From Taenia hydatigena (Eukaryota; Platyhelminthes; Cestoda; Cyclophyllidea; Taeniidae): a stretch of DNA of 64,000 bases. The stretch is taken from the NCBI GenBank assembly GCA_036345935.2, contig JADWOT020000010.1, positions 579,144-643,143 of the forward strand, read 5' to 3'. Below, piece after piece: positions 45,781 to 58,682 of the stretch. The translations under genes and the position numbers were made by a program. The notes under the pieces were generated by a model. It saw only the letters and a list, made by a program, of their open reading frames with translations, made no database searches and was not told where the DNA came from. Positions within the stretch are counted from its first letter, which is position 1; every line of letters starts with the position of its first letter.

Positions 45781-46886
45781 ACGAATTTGTTAGCATTGGC
45801 CGATTTTCCACTGTTCGTCTCCATATATAATCTCCTTAAATGGCTGCTTGGGTGTGTCGTTTGGTTACAACTGTGGAGCACGTGCAGTAAATCTCACCAG
45901 ATCTACGAAATTGTCATGCAAAATTTTCCCAAAGGCATACTATCAAACAGAGTGGAAGGAATTTTAAGTACTGCTATGGGTAAAAGACGGCCAACAGACT
46001 GCCTACAAAATGGAGTACTAGTGAATTTTGGACCATGGTTAACCGTATTTTGTGGTTCTAGTTCATTCTAGACGTTAAACAAAGTGATTATGCGCATAAG
46101 GTTGGTTCAGCATCATCTCATAGGTCAAATAATTTAACAAAAGGCCCATTGGCACGGTTTCAGGCTGTTTTGAACAGTAAATAACTCCAGTAAATGAAGT
46201 CTTGGATACAGTTTTAAAGAGATTAAGGAGTAAAATGACAATGTCTTCTCTGTGAATAGAAGTCAAGGTCAGTATTGGATGTATAACCTCGCAGCAGTAA
46301 GCCTCAGGAATTGATTTAAGGTCATCTAGCAGTCAACTAACGCTAGACTTCGGGACACGGTTTAAGTTTATTCGGGGGCTTAAACGCTGTAATAGAGGAA
46401 ACCAGGATAGTGCTTTGGATAATTATACAAGTCAAGTGCCGGAATAGTAGAGCGCTTGACATGGTAGAAATTACGTCATATTTGGCCCCTGTACAGGGAC
46501 AAATGGCATGGAATGGAACACTTAGGCAGTGCTAAAGGCCATTTTAGGGGTCAGAAGACGCAGTACTAGTTTTGGAACACAGGACTAGGTCATCTTAAAG
46601 GCTAAGCAAAGTGTTAAAGCACTCCTAAACAGGGCTCATGTTCATATTTGAGATCAAACAAACAGCACCTGACTACACAACACCCCTTTCATTTGAGCGT
46701 CAATCCATGCACTCCCCTTGGCGATACTTCGATGTCAGCCATCACAACGTAATCTGTGGTGAAGGGAGGCACCCACGAGTCAACTGTGCTAGTTATCAAA
46801 TTTCATGAGATTGTGGATCAACTTGGAGGCAAAGTTACTTAGCCCTTGACAATTCTCTTATATCTGGAGTTTTGGCTAGCTTAAAA

Positions 46887-47150
46887 ATGAATTCATTACA
46901 AGGGATTGTGCTTGATCAGAGACGTAAGATTGTAATCACTTTTATGAGATGGGTCTTAATCAAGGGAAAAATTGAGTTAATTAAAGGATATTTACCTATT
47001 GCTCTCCTTAAGTTCGCAGGTACTGAATGTGATGGTAAAAATCCTGGTGCCTTAAAACAAGCAACTTTTACTTCTATTACTGCATTAGCTGCCAATTTTC
47101 ATCATCTTAGCAAAATTAGTCGAATTTCAAGTTCTTCTGATCGACTATGA
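46887..47150 (+). CDS. Candidate small coding frame, unknown
   Basis: An ATG-initiated frame of 87 codons encoding a Lys/Ile/Leu-rich protein (MNSLQGIVLDQRRKIVITFM, then WVLIKGKIELIKGYLP), ending in a serine-rich tail. No motif or signal peptide is recognised. A further open frame just upstream (45787-46071, no ATG start) also reads protein-like, with a hydrophobic start (IYNLLKWLLGCVVWLQLW). Both could be chance. Confidence 0.3.
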   Translation: MNSLQGIVLDQRRKIVITFMRWVLIKGKIELIKGYLPIALLKFAGTECDGKNPGALKQATFTSITALAANFHHLSKISRISSSSDRL

Positions 47151-47529
47151 CGAGAATAATCCTGGATCATACCTTAGTCAGATTCAAACGCTAAATACGA
47201 CTGAATGCGAGTAGAATGAGCTACTTTTGCTAATGCCTTCTGATTCGCTTCTTCAGCATTAGGCTTTTGGAAATATAAATGCATTTTGCACAAATGACAT
47301 GCGATTGCACATTCGCGGGTTAATGTAGCCAATAAAGAGCTGCATTTAAATGACACTCCCAAGGACGATTAACTATCGCTCCTCAACAGGGAAGACGATT
47401 GGTGATCTCACACCCACTCATTTTGAGATAACTTAAAAGCATCTCCTAGATTGTGTAATGGATCAGCAAGCATGTTTAACCAAGGAGGCCTTCAAAAATG
47501 CTGCTTCCTCGTTCAAATCTTTGTCTCCA

Positions 47530-48100
47530 TTTCATGTGTTTTAACGTTGAGCAATCAATTATAACCTCCTTCGGCTCAATTTAATTCTCTTTAACGCTTT
47601 TGAATCCGTTTTACCTTCTTCGTCTCCATTTTATGCATTTTGATGCTCTAAGTGCTATTTTTCCCCCTTTGGCTTCATTCCACGCATTGACGGTTTGGAA
47701 TCGCTTTTCTTTCCTTGACGTTGGAAATAAGTATTTCCTCATTTGACTCCATTTTATTCAATTCGATCTTGTACGATCCTCCTCTTTCCTTCAGCTCTAT
47801 CCAATGTGTTTCGACGTCGTGGAGGCAATTTCCCCCCCTTCGGCTTCACCTCATGCTTTTCAATGTTGTGGAATTAATTCTACTCCTTAAGCTCCATTAC
47901 ATGCAATTCGATCATTTGATTTTAATTCCTCTTTCTTCCATTTTTACGGATCGAATCCATAATTCCTTCCCATGTGCTACTTTTCGTGATTCCAACTTTA
48001 TTTCGAATTTTCTTCTTCTTTGGCTCTGTTCCGTTTCATGCGTTTCTTATTTGCAAATTCGATTCCCTTCTCCTTTTACTCTATGTCTTGCGCTTCAAAT
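47530..48100 (+). repeat. Degenerate pyrimidine-rich tandem array
   Basis: Units of roughly 50-60 bp with the same theme as 23715-24165: CCTTCGGCTCCATTTTATGC, then TTTCGAT or TTTTGATG, then a T/C run. About ten diverged units can be counted. The low purine content leaves a 158-codon frame (47715-48191) that is best explained by composition, not selection. Confidence 0.75.
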
Positions 48101-49464
48101 TCTGGTTTCAAGCTCAGTATTCCTTTGTTTTTTTTGCATTTTCGCTTTGTATAATAATTTTTCTTGCCTGATCACTCTCCATTCACTGTGATTTCATTTC
48201 GCGCGGCAATCGCTTCAAAAATTCAATGTGCTTTAAATAAGCACTAGGAGTTTTAAGCATGTAATGCGCATTTAAAGTTCATAATTTGCATGAGCTAACA
48301 AAACTACCAAGGAATCCATGAAGAAACTTGTTTCGCATCTTCGAATGATTTCTCGTATGGTGATGCAGTCAGTCCGCTCCTCATCTTCACCAGCAGCTCA
48401 ACGACTTCTTCTTCTGCAATTTAATGCCTTTAGAGCTTACTGAATGGTGGTAGAAAAACCAAAAATCTTATGGGAATTGATTTTGCCGCTGCAATTATGA
48501 GTGATTAGCAAAGCTACTTCCCAGTAGCAGATGGCAGAATATATTTTTAACTGCGTGCATTATCTTCAATTCATAACACATTAGTAATCATTTAATGTGG
48601 CAGTACACTCGAGCAGAACCTAAGCCCACATACTCTTTTCTTGTGTCCCTGTTAGTCGCAAAAATATAGTGTTACAGTAAATTTTGTAGGTTTTCTTTTA
48701 ATTAGGCAATTTTGCCAACATCCAAAAGACCACGTTGTTCTACCACTTACTTCTCTAGTTCAAGTCGAAGTTCATGGCAGCAAGGCAAGGAAAATGTCGA
48801 CAACATGCATTCATAAATAAGTTACAACTGAAAGAATCGGTAGACGCGTGGCTAAGATTTTAATGGGCTGCTCTCAGACTGCGTTTCTTTGCTGACCTAT
48901 TCATGCCGTTGCGCAACGGCTGCCCAGATAAGCAGGCGGTCGATCGACATGGCTCAGTAACCAGGGCAAAAACTCGTGCATGGATGACAAGCGGGATGAA
49001 TAAATGAGGTCATAAACGATAAATTACCGATTTTAATTGAAATTTGAACTTTTCTTTGGTTCATAGTTTTTTCTTGATTTTTTAACAACATACCGTACAA
49101 TCGCGTTATATTGTGCAGTACCCCACGTTCCTTGCCTGCCTAAATATGGGAACAGTGAAAATGCATACAGAAGAGAAAGCGTCGGCACTGTGGCTTCTTG
49201 AAGCCCGCGATATGTATAAGTGGCTGATAAGATTATCATTAGTGTAAAAGAATCGCATCGGTTACTTCCTATTCTCAGGTTGTGTTCTCCGACAAAGTTA
49301 AGGCATGTTCTAATATACATTTAAGGTCTATCATTGGGCTAGACACCTCGGGCATGTTGATTTAATTCTTTCTAACGGGTGGAATTTTAACTTTTTAGCA
49401 GCAGGTCTGATTTGTCATCGAAGCACTCCACAGGATGACTGTTGCAATACTTATATTCTTTAAA

Positions 49465-49655
49465 TGTGCTTTGTAGGCCAGAGGCGGAAAGCAATTTGAA
49501 TTTGGTAGCGGAGTGGCGTGGTGATTTCCAGGAACGTGACTCATTTTCGCCCTATACTCTCGTACTAGGCCTCGCTGTACTCTCTCTCTCATAAGAAATA
49601 TGTCGATCAGAAGGAAGAGGAGGAACCATCTACACTGGTGGCAGCGTTGGCGGAT
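49465..49655 (+). mobile_element. Possible LTR end and primer-binding site of a gypsy-type element
   Basis: TGGTGGCAGCGTTGGCGG at 49636-49653 resembles a primer-binding site complementary to the 3' end of a tRNA-Leu (CCA end then GCTGCC pairing). It is preceded by a sequence ending ACA, and a TGT at 49465 or 49472 could be the LTR start, giving a short LTR of about 165 bp. The block 49600-49900 is more GC-rich than its surroundings. No matching 3' LTR was found in the window, so the boundaries are guesses. The reverse-transcriptase relic lies 3.9 kb downstream on the same strand. Confidence 0.35.
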
Positions 49656-50249
49656 CGAATGAAATCGTGAGGTTTAACATCCACTCGTACTCTCAGCGGC
49701 AGAGAATTCCGCTGACCCCGCATGCTCTTTCGCAAGAGCTTTTCTCTGCAGCGATTGATGCCTGAGTCTCACCTGGCCCCGATCTTTATCGGTGCTGCGA
49801 GATACTGGCTCAACTCGTTATCGACCGGTGAGAGGAGTTGCCAGCTAGAGAGTTCTTCCCTTGCGATCGAAAATTAGGTGAAACGACGATTAATGCACGG
49901 GAGTCATGCAAATCCTTACCGAACGGGCCTTTAGAGTCTGCCTACCTAGCAAAGTGAAAAAAATGGGTGGCTGTTCAATTCAAAGCCGGAGTCCGACCTC
50001 CGTCCATCACAGCAAAGTTTCAGGTCATGAAAACCAACGATACATTGGCAAATATTGCCCGATGGATGCTCTCGTTGACATTTTTATAAAGACTTTAATG
50101 GCTTCAAACGGCCGCCTTAGTGGCGGTGTATTACGCCAATTCACGGTTAGGCTCAAGGAGGCAAGAAATGGGAGTAGATACTATAAGAAGACCACGCAGT
50201 GCTGTGATGTAGCGCGCCTTAGTTTTCTTCGTCTTGACATTTAATCCTA

Positions 50250-53200
50250 AACTGACTTAATCGTACGATTTGCTGAACATTTAGATATAATATAAACTGA
50301 TTGAACTGGTCTTAATAAAAAAATTTAATGTTTTGGTATAGAGCACCCAAAAAGGGCAGTCACAATTGCTTTTTTATGTGATTTTTATCAGAGAGTATGT
50401 GTGACAACATTGAAATAAGGCGCAACTAGAGCAAGAAAGAGAAAAGAGAGAATATCACATAAATGGAGGGAATGGAAGCATAGAATAGCCTTTATTTATA
50501 CTGTCTATCTGTTTTGGCCCTCTGACGACTCTGGAACGGCGCGGTTGGGGGATAAAAGTGAAGAGGAGGTGAAGAAGGGAGCAGCAGAGGAAGGGAATGG
50601 AAAGAGGAGCAGAGGTGAGACGGATAATGTGGAATGAGGGGGACGTTGGTGAATAACGGAATAGTAAGATGTGACATGTGTGACTCGATTGAGGGCACGT
50701 GCAGCATGCTGCCTCTCAGTGCTGTCCGATGCGGGGCTTTAGACAGCATACCTTGTATGCAGCATCGCTTGCCTTTCTGCTTCCATAACTTAGCCAAACT
50801 TTGTGAATCATAGCGCACGCCAAATGACGTGGAAGAGAGCGAGCGGAATCACCCATGCTAATGAGCTTTCACTTAAATGCGCTGCCAAGTGTAGAGTGCT
50901 TGTCCTCGGCTTTTCATTCCTCATGTTTCTTTTTTTTAGGCAAAAGACTATCGGACGTTAAGAAACGGTTCAAGCAATTCGATGCATGATTGAGCAAAGA
51001 AATCGTTGAATGAGTCCTGGCGATTGCCATAGAGTCAGCTAAGGTGCGCTTGGTGCTAATTGCCGCATTTTACATGGAAGGATAATGGAGATAACTATAA
51101 TAATTTCTAATGCAACTTAAGGCATTAATCTAAACAAACTTGATTATTTTGTTATACGATATGGTCAAGCCTTACTTTGAATCGGAAGGCACAGGCTTCA
51201 ATGAGTACATGTCCAAAGCACGATGGCCATATAACCGGTTGTGACAGGCATTCATTAATCCCTCCAACAGGTCACGGCTCAGCAGTTAAATGCCAAATAC
51301 TTGCCTTTGAGATTTGATATAAGTGGAAAACCGCAAGGTTAGGCATTCTGACTGTCAAATATCGCACGTTTTGACAACATTTTTGGATATATCAAAAATT
51401 AATAATCACCTAGGAAAGACGTCACCGACGTTAAAATTGGTCGCTTAGGTCGTAAAACTATTTTAAAACCAGCCAATTCGCCTACACTTGGTGTTTGAAC
51501 TGGGTCAGACCGTTCCTCCTTAGATGCTGGAAACACAAATAATGGATTGCAGTGGTAATTATATCAAGTTTAATACGCGAGTGGACCCAGATATTCATAT
51601 TTTGCGCAAAAATTGCAGCTCGACGCGCTCTAGCATTCGAGTAAACTCATTTCAGTAACGAACCATAAGTCAACATGCCAAAAATTGGTTACTCTAACAG
51701 CTTGATTGTTTCAACGGCTATTGGTCACTTACGCAGCGTTGGGCGTGGTCGACGTAGTTCCCAAACTGACCTCAGCCACAGAGATGCCGCGAGTGGCAAC
51801 CAAGATAGCCAGCGCCGCGCCGGGCAGGCGGTCCGACTGATGCCCATCTCGAAACAGACGTCGGCAGCAGCCGTTGCGTTTAATGTTACCTCCTCGATGA
51901 GCGGAACAATACAATGGTTGAGACATACCTCATTTTAGATCCCTACAATGGTCGCAGGCTGGCAAATTTTTTAACGCAATGTCTTGTGAGACAGCTGAAA
52001 CGTTTGTAGGCCTTGATGCTTAAGAGGTTCGGAGAGTCGGGATTATGACAGCTAAAGAGGGATGGTTTTGGAGGGCCTTTTGCCATGCATTTATTAGCCT
52101 TAGCCTGCATCAAGTGTTTTTTTTCAATAAAGAATGGAAGAGAAAAAACTAGCTGGTACGAAAACTCTAGTGTTTGACAAGAAAATATTCACGGCATTAT
52201 TGGGAAACTCCCCCACCAATGAGAAGGGTGACTTATTTAACTCGATAATGTCCAGCAAGTGGCTCCGCTAGAAACGAAACGCAGACATCGCAGACCCGTG
52301 AGACGTGCAAAATAGCAAAACATTTTGCATGTAAATTACGTTATAGTGGTAAAAGTAGGATACTCCGTGGATTTACTTATAGTTTGTAATGCAGATTGAT
52401 ACTTCATAACCTAAAATCAATGTTAGCAGGATGAAAAATCGCGGCGACGCATGCTTCAGATGTGCAATCAGTGCAGCTCTTTTACAGTCAACACGTAGTT
52501 ATACGAAAAATCGCAAAAAATTATTCGAAGAATCCGATCAGGCTACAGATTTGCCTTTGAGTCCCTTTCTGCTGACATGTAATCTGGGTCAAAGAAACAT
52601 TCGAGGGAAGGTTTTAGAGCAAAATGTTTTAGATAGGGATGGAGAAATCTACCAAATCGCAATTCTGAGTAGCCTATGAATACGCCCTTGATAGAAGAAA
52701 ACTGTCCAGAACGAAGCGCATCTGGATAAGACAAGAAGCTATTTTTAAGATAAAACCGTATAATCCATCAGACAAAAATACTTCTGAAAAATGGGAATAG
52801 GTGGTAGATAAACCGATAAATGTAGCCGATAACATAAATACGGTATTGTTAAGTCGAGCATAATCCTTTGGAGGTGCTGGGACGAAAGCGACTGAGTACA
52901 GAAGTAATAACAAGCCTAAAGTAAATACTGCGCAAAAAGGGCAAATGGCCTCAATTCTCCTCATTTGTGAATGAATGCAGGTTGACCCACAGAGATAACA
53001 GGCAAAAATGGAGTGTGTAAATGGATCTTTAGATCGGAACAACTAAAGGCGTATTCCAATAGCAACTTACTCTCGGTGTAGGAAAGTCGTGCAATTTTGG
53101 GGTGGAACTAGCGAAAACTATCCGAGGTAATGAAGGTACACAGGCTGAGTAGTTCGTACTCAATTAAAGGTACCTATTCTTTGATAAGTTAGCCCTCTTT

Positions 53201-53570
53201 TATCCACGTGAAAGCACGAGGTAATGAAATCAACAGACACGAGCCGCATTTTCATAAAGACCTTATTAAGCCAAAACGAGGTCGCCAGTTATGACACCTG
53301 TGTGCAACCCAACAGGGACGTGAGGCTTAAATTCTGCTCCAGTATACTACCACATTAAATGACTGCCAATGTATTATGGATTGAAGGCGGTGCACGCAGT
53401 TAAAAATATCTTCTGTTGTCTGCTGCCAGGAAGGAGCTTTGCTAGTCACTCGTAATTGCCGTGGTAAAATCAATTCCTACTGGGGTTTCGGTTTCACTAC
53501 CACCATTCAGTAAGCTCTGAAGGCATTAAATTTTTACGTGTGAGTACACGTTTGCTCTCGGCAGAGCCAC
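50250..53570. other. Probable interior of a decayed LTR element, with no readable gene
   Basis: Between the putative primer site and the reverse-transcriptase relic I cannot identify gag, protease or the catalytic part of reverse transcriptase. 50540-50640 is purine-rich, and 51720-51900 is locally GC-rich with frames open in several registers. A 122-codon minus-strand frame (52674-53042) has one hydrophobic stretch but nothing else. 53220-53290 is repeated at 54318-54385. Confidence 0.4.
53220..53290 (+). repeat. Short direct repeat (partner 54318-54385)
   Basis: Both copies read roughly AAATCAAC..CAC.AGCC, then TTTTCATAA, a CCTTAT.AAGCCAAA block and CGAG.TCGC. They are about 1.1 kb apart and flank the reverse-transcriptase relic. 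They are too short and diverged to call LTRs. Confidence 0.6.
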
Positions 53571-53577
53571 TCGCAAA

Positions 53578-53835
53578 CATATTATCAATCTTAAGCTGGT
53601 GCTGGACCTTCTGCAGAGTGCAGGTTTGGACTTGAATTCCAAAGAAGTGCCATTGTCTTTGTCTTTCAGTCACCTTCTTGGGCATAGACTCCCGTCAGAT
53701 GTGATGGCGGGCACCGAAGGTAGTATAAATGTGATAACTTGGCCATCACCGACCAATCAGGTAGACCCTTGCAGCTTCCTCGGCTTGGCAAACTGCTATA
53801 GGCATTTCATTAAAGGCATGCCAAGATCTTCAGTC
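53578..53835 (+). pseudogene. Ty3/gypsy reverse-transcriptase fragment
   Basis: The frame shows the end of a gypsy reverse transcriptase: INLKLVLDLLQSAGLDLN (the usual HLxxVxxRLQxAGLxLN helix), a decayed LLGHRLPSDVM (normally FLGHxVSxDG), WPSPTN, and FLGLANCYRHFIKGM, the standard FLGLxxYYRRFI motif that links the RT to the RNase H region. The catalytic YxDD segment should lie just upstream and is not found. The frame stays open to 53922 but family similarity ends near 53835. A dead fragment: RNase H and integrase are absent. Confidence 0.8.
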
Positions 53836-54317
53836 CTCTGCGGTGATGCATCCTGCCGGACGTACTCAGTATCCGTAATTTTACTATTCAAGCTTAATTG
53901 TAGTTGTTCTTCAAGGAATTAACCCACTACGGAACACATCTTAAATACTTGAGAATATATTGAGATTATACTCATTATCATCGCAAGATGCTTATTGCCA
54001 AATCCTCCAACTTCGCCTATTACCCTCTCAGGGGCTTGAAACAATCCTCTGATAACACTGGTTGACCATTCACATTGGTAACTCAAGGTGTTGGCAGTTT
54101 CCATTTCTCAGCCGAGAGTAAGATAGTGTGTGAGCTTCATGGTACGTAAATTCTACGGATCTGCGTTTCTATTGCATTTTTAACCATGGGCACGTGATGG
54201 CGAACGTTAAGAGTTTAACTGCTTAAAGTGGTTTTCCAAATCTGTGAGACAACATGCCTGAACGCAATTATTCGAGGCTTATAAATAACAAGTTGCAAGC
54301 TTTGCTAGTTATTGCGA

Positions 54318-54385
54318 GGTAGCAAAATCAACGGCCACAAGCCTTTTTTTCATAAGGGCCTTATAAAGCCAAAGCGAGATCGCAA
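54318..54385 (+). repeat. Short direct repeat (partner 53220-53290)
   Basis: See the partner entry. It is followed by GGGATTTGAGCC, which on the minus strand resembles a tRNA B box; no tRNA fold is evident. Confidence 0.55.
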
Positions 54386-54489
54386 CCTATGGCAATTTGT
54401 AAAAAAACCGTTAATGCGCAGACCTAGAGTGGGATTTGAGCCTATGAACTTGAATCGAAAAACTGTCATTGTGGCAAAAATCCCTTGAT

Positions 54490-54700
54490 CGGTTTGAATA
54501 AACTGCCTAATATTAGGATTATTCTCTTGGAAAACCTAGGTTGATTACCATTCTATGCTAAATTGCTGAATAACAAACCAATTTGAGTAATAGACAAAAT
54601 GGTTAATAAAGGCCTCATGAGCCAAAATATCCTAAGCCATTACCCCAGACATGCATATCAACCCATCTATTGATAAAAGGCAATTTTGACGAAATAACAC
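54490..54700 (+). repeat. Short dispersed repeat (matches 24215-24420)
   Basis: Colinear with 24215-24420 (GCTGAATAACAAACCA, TTTGAGTAAT, TGAGCCAAAA, CCCCAGACATGCATAT, GACGAAATAAC). Confidence 0.7.
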
Positions 54701-54719
54701 ACACGATTGATAGTTATCA

Positions 54720-56720
54720 ACTTCTGTACTATAATAAATGGCAGATACAGATGACTTTCAGCCGACTGCCTGAGATTTTACTGCATTCTGGTTGCTCATA
54801 GTGACTACAGCTAGAAACTGGACCCAATAACGAGAACGACATCGTCCACCGTCGATTCGGTAATAAGTGATGGGAGTAACATAATACACAAATTAAAAAA
54901 ATAATGCCCAGCTAAATATCAGTTATCTATGCCCATTTGTGTGGATAGCGTTATCTCAGGCAGTTATTGCAAGAGCTAGTGCCATGATATTTCAGTTTAC
55001 AAAACAAGATTGAACTTATTAGGGACGTATATGAAGCTGATGTCCTCGATAACTAAAGCAATGCCTTACCATGCTTCATTTCTCTTCCTCGGCGCGTTAT
55101 TCCTTAATTGACGCAGCATCGTGTGGATATTATAGTCCAAAGAAGGTGCCAGTAAATGCAAAGATGGATTCCATGGGAAAGAGGGCGAGACTTTCACCCA
55201 AAATCAGTTAACAACCAGCTGATTCAATCTCGGGATAACAGCTGACTCAAATGCAATTCTTGCCTCTTTCAAAGCACCTACAAGTCCTCTCTTTTTAGAT
55301 TAATTTTCGATAGATTTTCCAAATTTGTGCCAAAAACGATGGAATGATACTGTAGACCAGGACGCGCCTAATGTGCTACCTGCATAGACCATCAAGATTT
55401 GGTCTAAGTGCAAGCTGTTAAAGCACAGCAGAAGCCAATACCGCCTCACTTTTGAATATGCACGCATGGACTAACAAAACACATCGCCTTCATGGTAGGA
55501 ACATTTGAGCAATTAATTCGCTGGATGTGATAGGCCATTTACTCTGAGTCTAACTTGTTCACATTCGAGACTTTGAAATGAACTATCTCTCACGACCTAC
55601 TGTTTTGAGCACCCGAAATTTTAGGTATGTATGTACCGAGACGACCATAATGCCCGCTGAATTAGGCGTCAAAGTGTACCGTTGAGCTGTAAGAGATCTA
55701 ATCTATTGACAGACAGTCATCAGGGTATGCCAACAAGATTGGTTTGTGACACGTCAATCGCATACCACTGTTTAGTGCTTTTAGCCAATCAGGCGGCGGT
55801 TCATTTGCTGCCTATCCTTGCTGTTGATCGGCCCGATTTGGTGCCATTAAAGTCTGGTTAGCCTAACAGGGTAGCAGCGATTTAATGTTGGGACAGTCAA
55901 AGTAATCACTAATTTCGTTAGACTGCTAGATCAAAGCTCCGAGGAATTAATTATGTTTCTTGTTTCCAAGGCCACCGTAGATGTCCAGCCAAGATCCTAA
56001 ATCGTCTCGTCTTAAGTAGCTGTAATGTCCTTACTTAATGGAGCACCCTCTTCTCTGCTAGCACAGTTAGCTGACATTAGCATTGATTTTGTCTAATTTA
56101 AGAAGTCTCTCGGTGACAGATAACGTCAAAGAAACTTATGCTCACTAGATGCCATCAGACGGAAGATACAGCAAACCTTTACATACTACGTCCGAAAGGA
56201 TATGGAAACCATCTGAACTATGCTGGAGTAAAATAAACCTCGTAAACCTTGCTGCCACCACGGAGATTTCAAATTGACAAGCAAGTCTAAATTGTCTTAG
56301 TGGTAGGTCTCGCCGCAGTTAAAAATCTGTCCAGCCTAATATCTCTGAGTGCATCATTCGAAAATTACTCGAATGTGGTAATGATGCAGCAAAAATACTC
56401 ACACCCGCTATAACCTCACGCAGATAATTAGTTTGACTGAGAGTGAAGGAGACTAATATGGTTTTGTTCATGCACACGTCATTCGATGCATAGGAGCTTC
56501 TATGTTACCACTTTTACATTTACAATTTCACTATCCATGTTAATAAATAAGAGCTAACTCCAAAACTTACCCTTTTTTGTTAAGAGGAATGACACCGAAT
56601 GAAATAAGGCTCAACATGCTAAAAAATGCAAGTACAAAGCTTTGAATTAATATATCATGATCACGAAAGGGTTAAACTTATCAGAACCTTTGGGAAGCTA
56701 TGCGATATAGTGGTGGCCGC
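54720..56720. other. No supported gene in 2 kb
   Basis: No frame of 60 codons or more from a start codon exists here. No known RNA, array or transposon end is recognised. Confidence 0.45.
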
Positions 56721-56729
56721 TATCCTGAC

Positions 56730-58480
56730 ACCATATTTACCACCTCATTGACTGTACTAATTAATTAGGGCATGAGGGAATGAGAAGAGAAAGTGGTTTG
56801 CGTCCGATGTTATTTTACAAATCCATCCTATCTAGGCCTTTCAGGCACGTCTGACGTGATTAGCCTTAATGTCTACATCCATGATTAACTTCAGCAAAGG
56901 CGTGCCTGAACGTTGAAAATGTCATGAATACATTCGCATTCATGACTAGAAGTGCGATCTATAATGCTTCAACAGTCAGCAGCAAGTGAAATTCTTGCTT
57001 TCGTTACAAGGCACTTCTGAGGCAGTATTCACAATATCTTCCAAAAGCACTAAATTGGCTGCGGTCTAATTTCTGCTCGGCGAACTGCGTCTGAATATAT
57101 AGCGATCTAACCCGCCCTTGACGATGAGCAAAATGAAGCAAAGTGCGGGAGCAACCTGAGCATCAAATTGGGTGTTGAGTGTGTCTGACGGTGAAGATAA
57201 AGAAATTGAAAGTCTCATTCCAACTAATTTCTTTGATGATTAGCGGCAATAAGGCGTAAGTACGAAGAGCACTGGTTGCTATAAATCAAGCAACACATTT
57301 GTTCGCTTCATAATTTGCTCTGTATTACTCGGTGAATATGGCCGTTCAGTAAAGAATGGAAAGCGTTTTATGATGCGGGATGACACACAATATCCTAGGT
57401 AGCCAATGGCACCTCCTAATCGACCGACTGTGCGATCACACGTTAAAGTCGACCGGTCATGATGCCACTTATTTGGTACGTAATGAAGAAATAAATATGA
57501 TGGGTGACTGCTGGGTTCTCTCGGAGCGCACAAACTGGTTTTCGTTAAAATATCGCGCCTACCAGCACTATCATTTTCACGCATTTAACATGTCTTTCCA
57601 CACATGAGCTTAGTATAGTTGGAATTTTTTTTTAATCATTCAAGAGAAACTACGTTCATCCTCTTTTAAACATCTATCACGTGAACGGTCGCAGTCACTG
57701 CTAGACAGACTGAGGATGCCCGTCCGTTTCCAGCACTCGCCCTTGGGTATTGGCCATTCCTCCGCAAATATTTTTGTTGTCGCGCGGCACACGCCTTGTG
57801 GCACGTTTTGACTAACAGCTTTTGATAAGTTCGTTCTCTGCCGGAGCGTAGATTGCATTTTAAATGGCAAAGCTGATAAAATGCTATACAGCGTTTTGCA
57901 AAGAGGCTTTGCTCTGCGTTTTTAACGATAAGCAAAAATAGAATGTCACGCTTAATTCATTTCATTTGTGGTTTTGATAAGGAGGGATGGAGTCATCCTT
58001 GGTACAGCCGTTGACTAACGTGGGTAAACTTGGGCATGGTAGGTGAGTGAGTCCATCGGCCGACTATCTGGGACGAGTCAGAACCAAGGCGTTTGATAAG
58101 AAGAGTACAATTATTAACAAATCTACCTTGTGGCGGCTTGTTCAGGACCATTTGGAGCAGTCCTGTTGCTAAACCACAATTCCATTTTTCATTTAACACT
58201 GAGAATTCAAAATTATGCATGCTTGACAGCACTGGTCACTCAAATTGTCTTCAGCATTGCAGTCTCTAATCTTTTGCTTTTAGCTTTGGAAGCAATCCCA
58301 TTGGTGTCACGGGTGCGTATCTACTCATGATAACTAAACAGAATGTGCCAAACGATTCGGTACATAACTAGCGTACAAACTCTAATGGTACAAAACCAGT
58401 AAAAGCAGGCTGTTAACATCAAAATTGGTCATATTAATTCGTCATTTCTGGACTGTTTAGCTGCTTCTGCAGTAAGTTTA
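56730..58480 (+). repeat. Repeat family 3 copy (direct duplicate of 21540-23600)
   Basis: Same order of diverged blocks as 21540-23600, ending at ATTCGTCATTTCTGGACTGTTTAGCTGC. It runs up to about 200 bp before zinc-finger relic E. Confidence 0.6.
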
Positions 58481-58682
58481 GAAACACTACACGTTTTAAT
58501 TTCGCGTACTAATCCTCAGCTGTTCAACCTTATGCAGCGAGTCGACAGGAAGCTTTTGGCGTGCAAAGTATAATAATTGCCACTTTAAATGGAACGCATT
58601 TACACTTTACGAGTTAGATTGGCTTACTTGATTAGCACTACGAAGGTTGAAAATGACGTTCGTTCATCAAATTTTAAAGGTG

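Noticed and set aside
47715..48191. 158-codon open frame
   Set aside because: It lies inside the pyrimidine-rich tandem array, where purine scarcity removes stop codons. No start context, splice site or protein-like pattern.
54428..54445. Reverse-strand B-box-like GGCTCAAATCCCAC
   Set aside because: No cloverleaf; perhaps a SINE trace but no consensus can be built from one or two copies.
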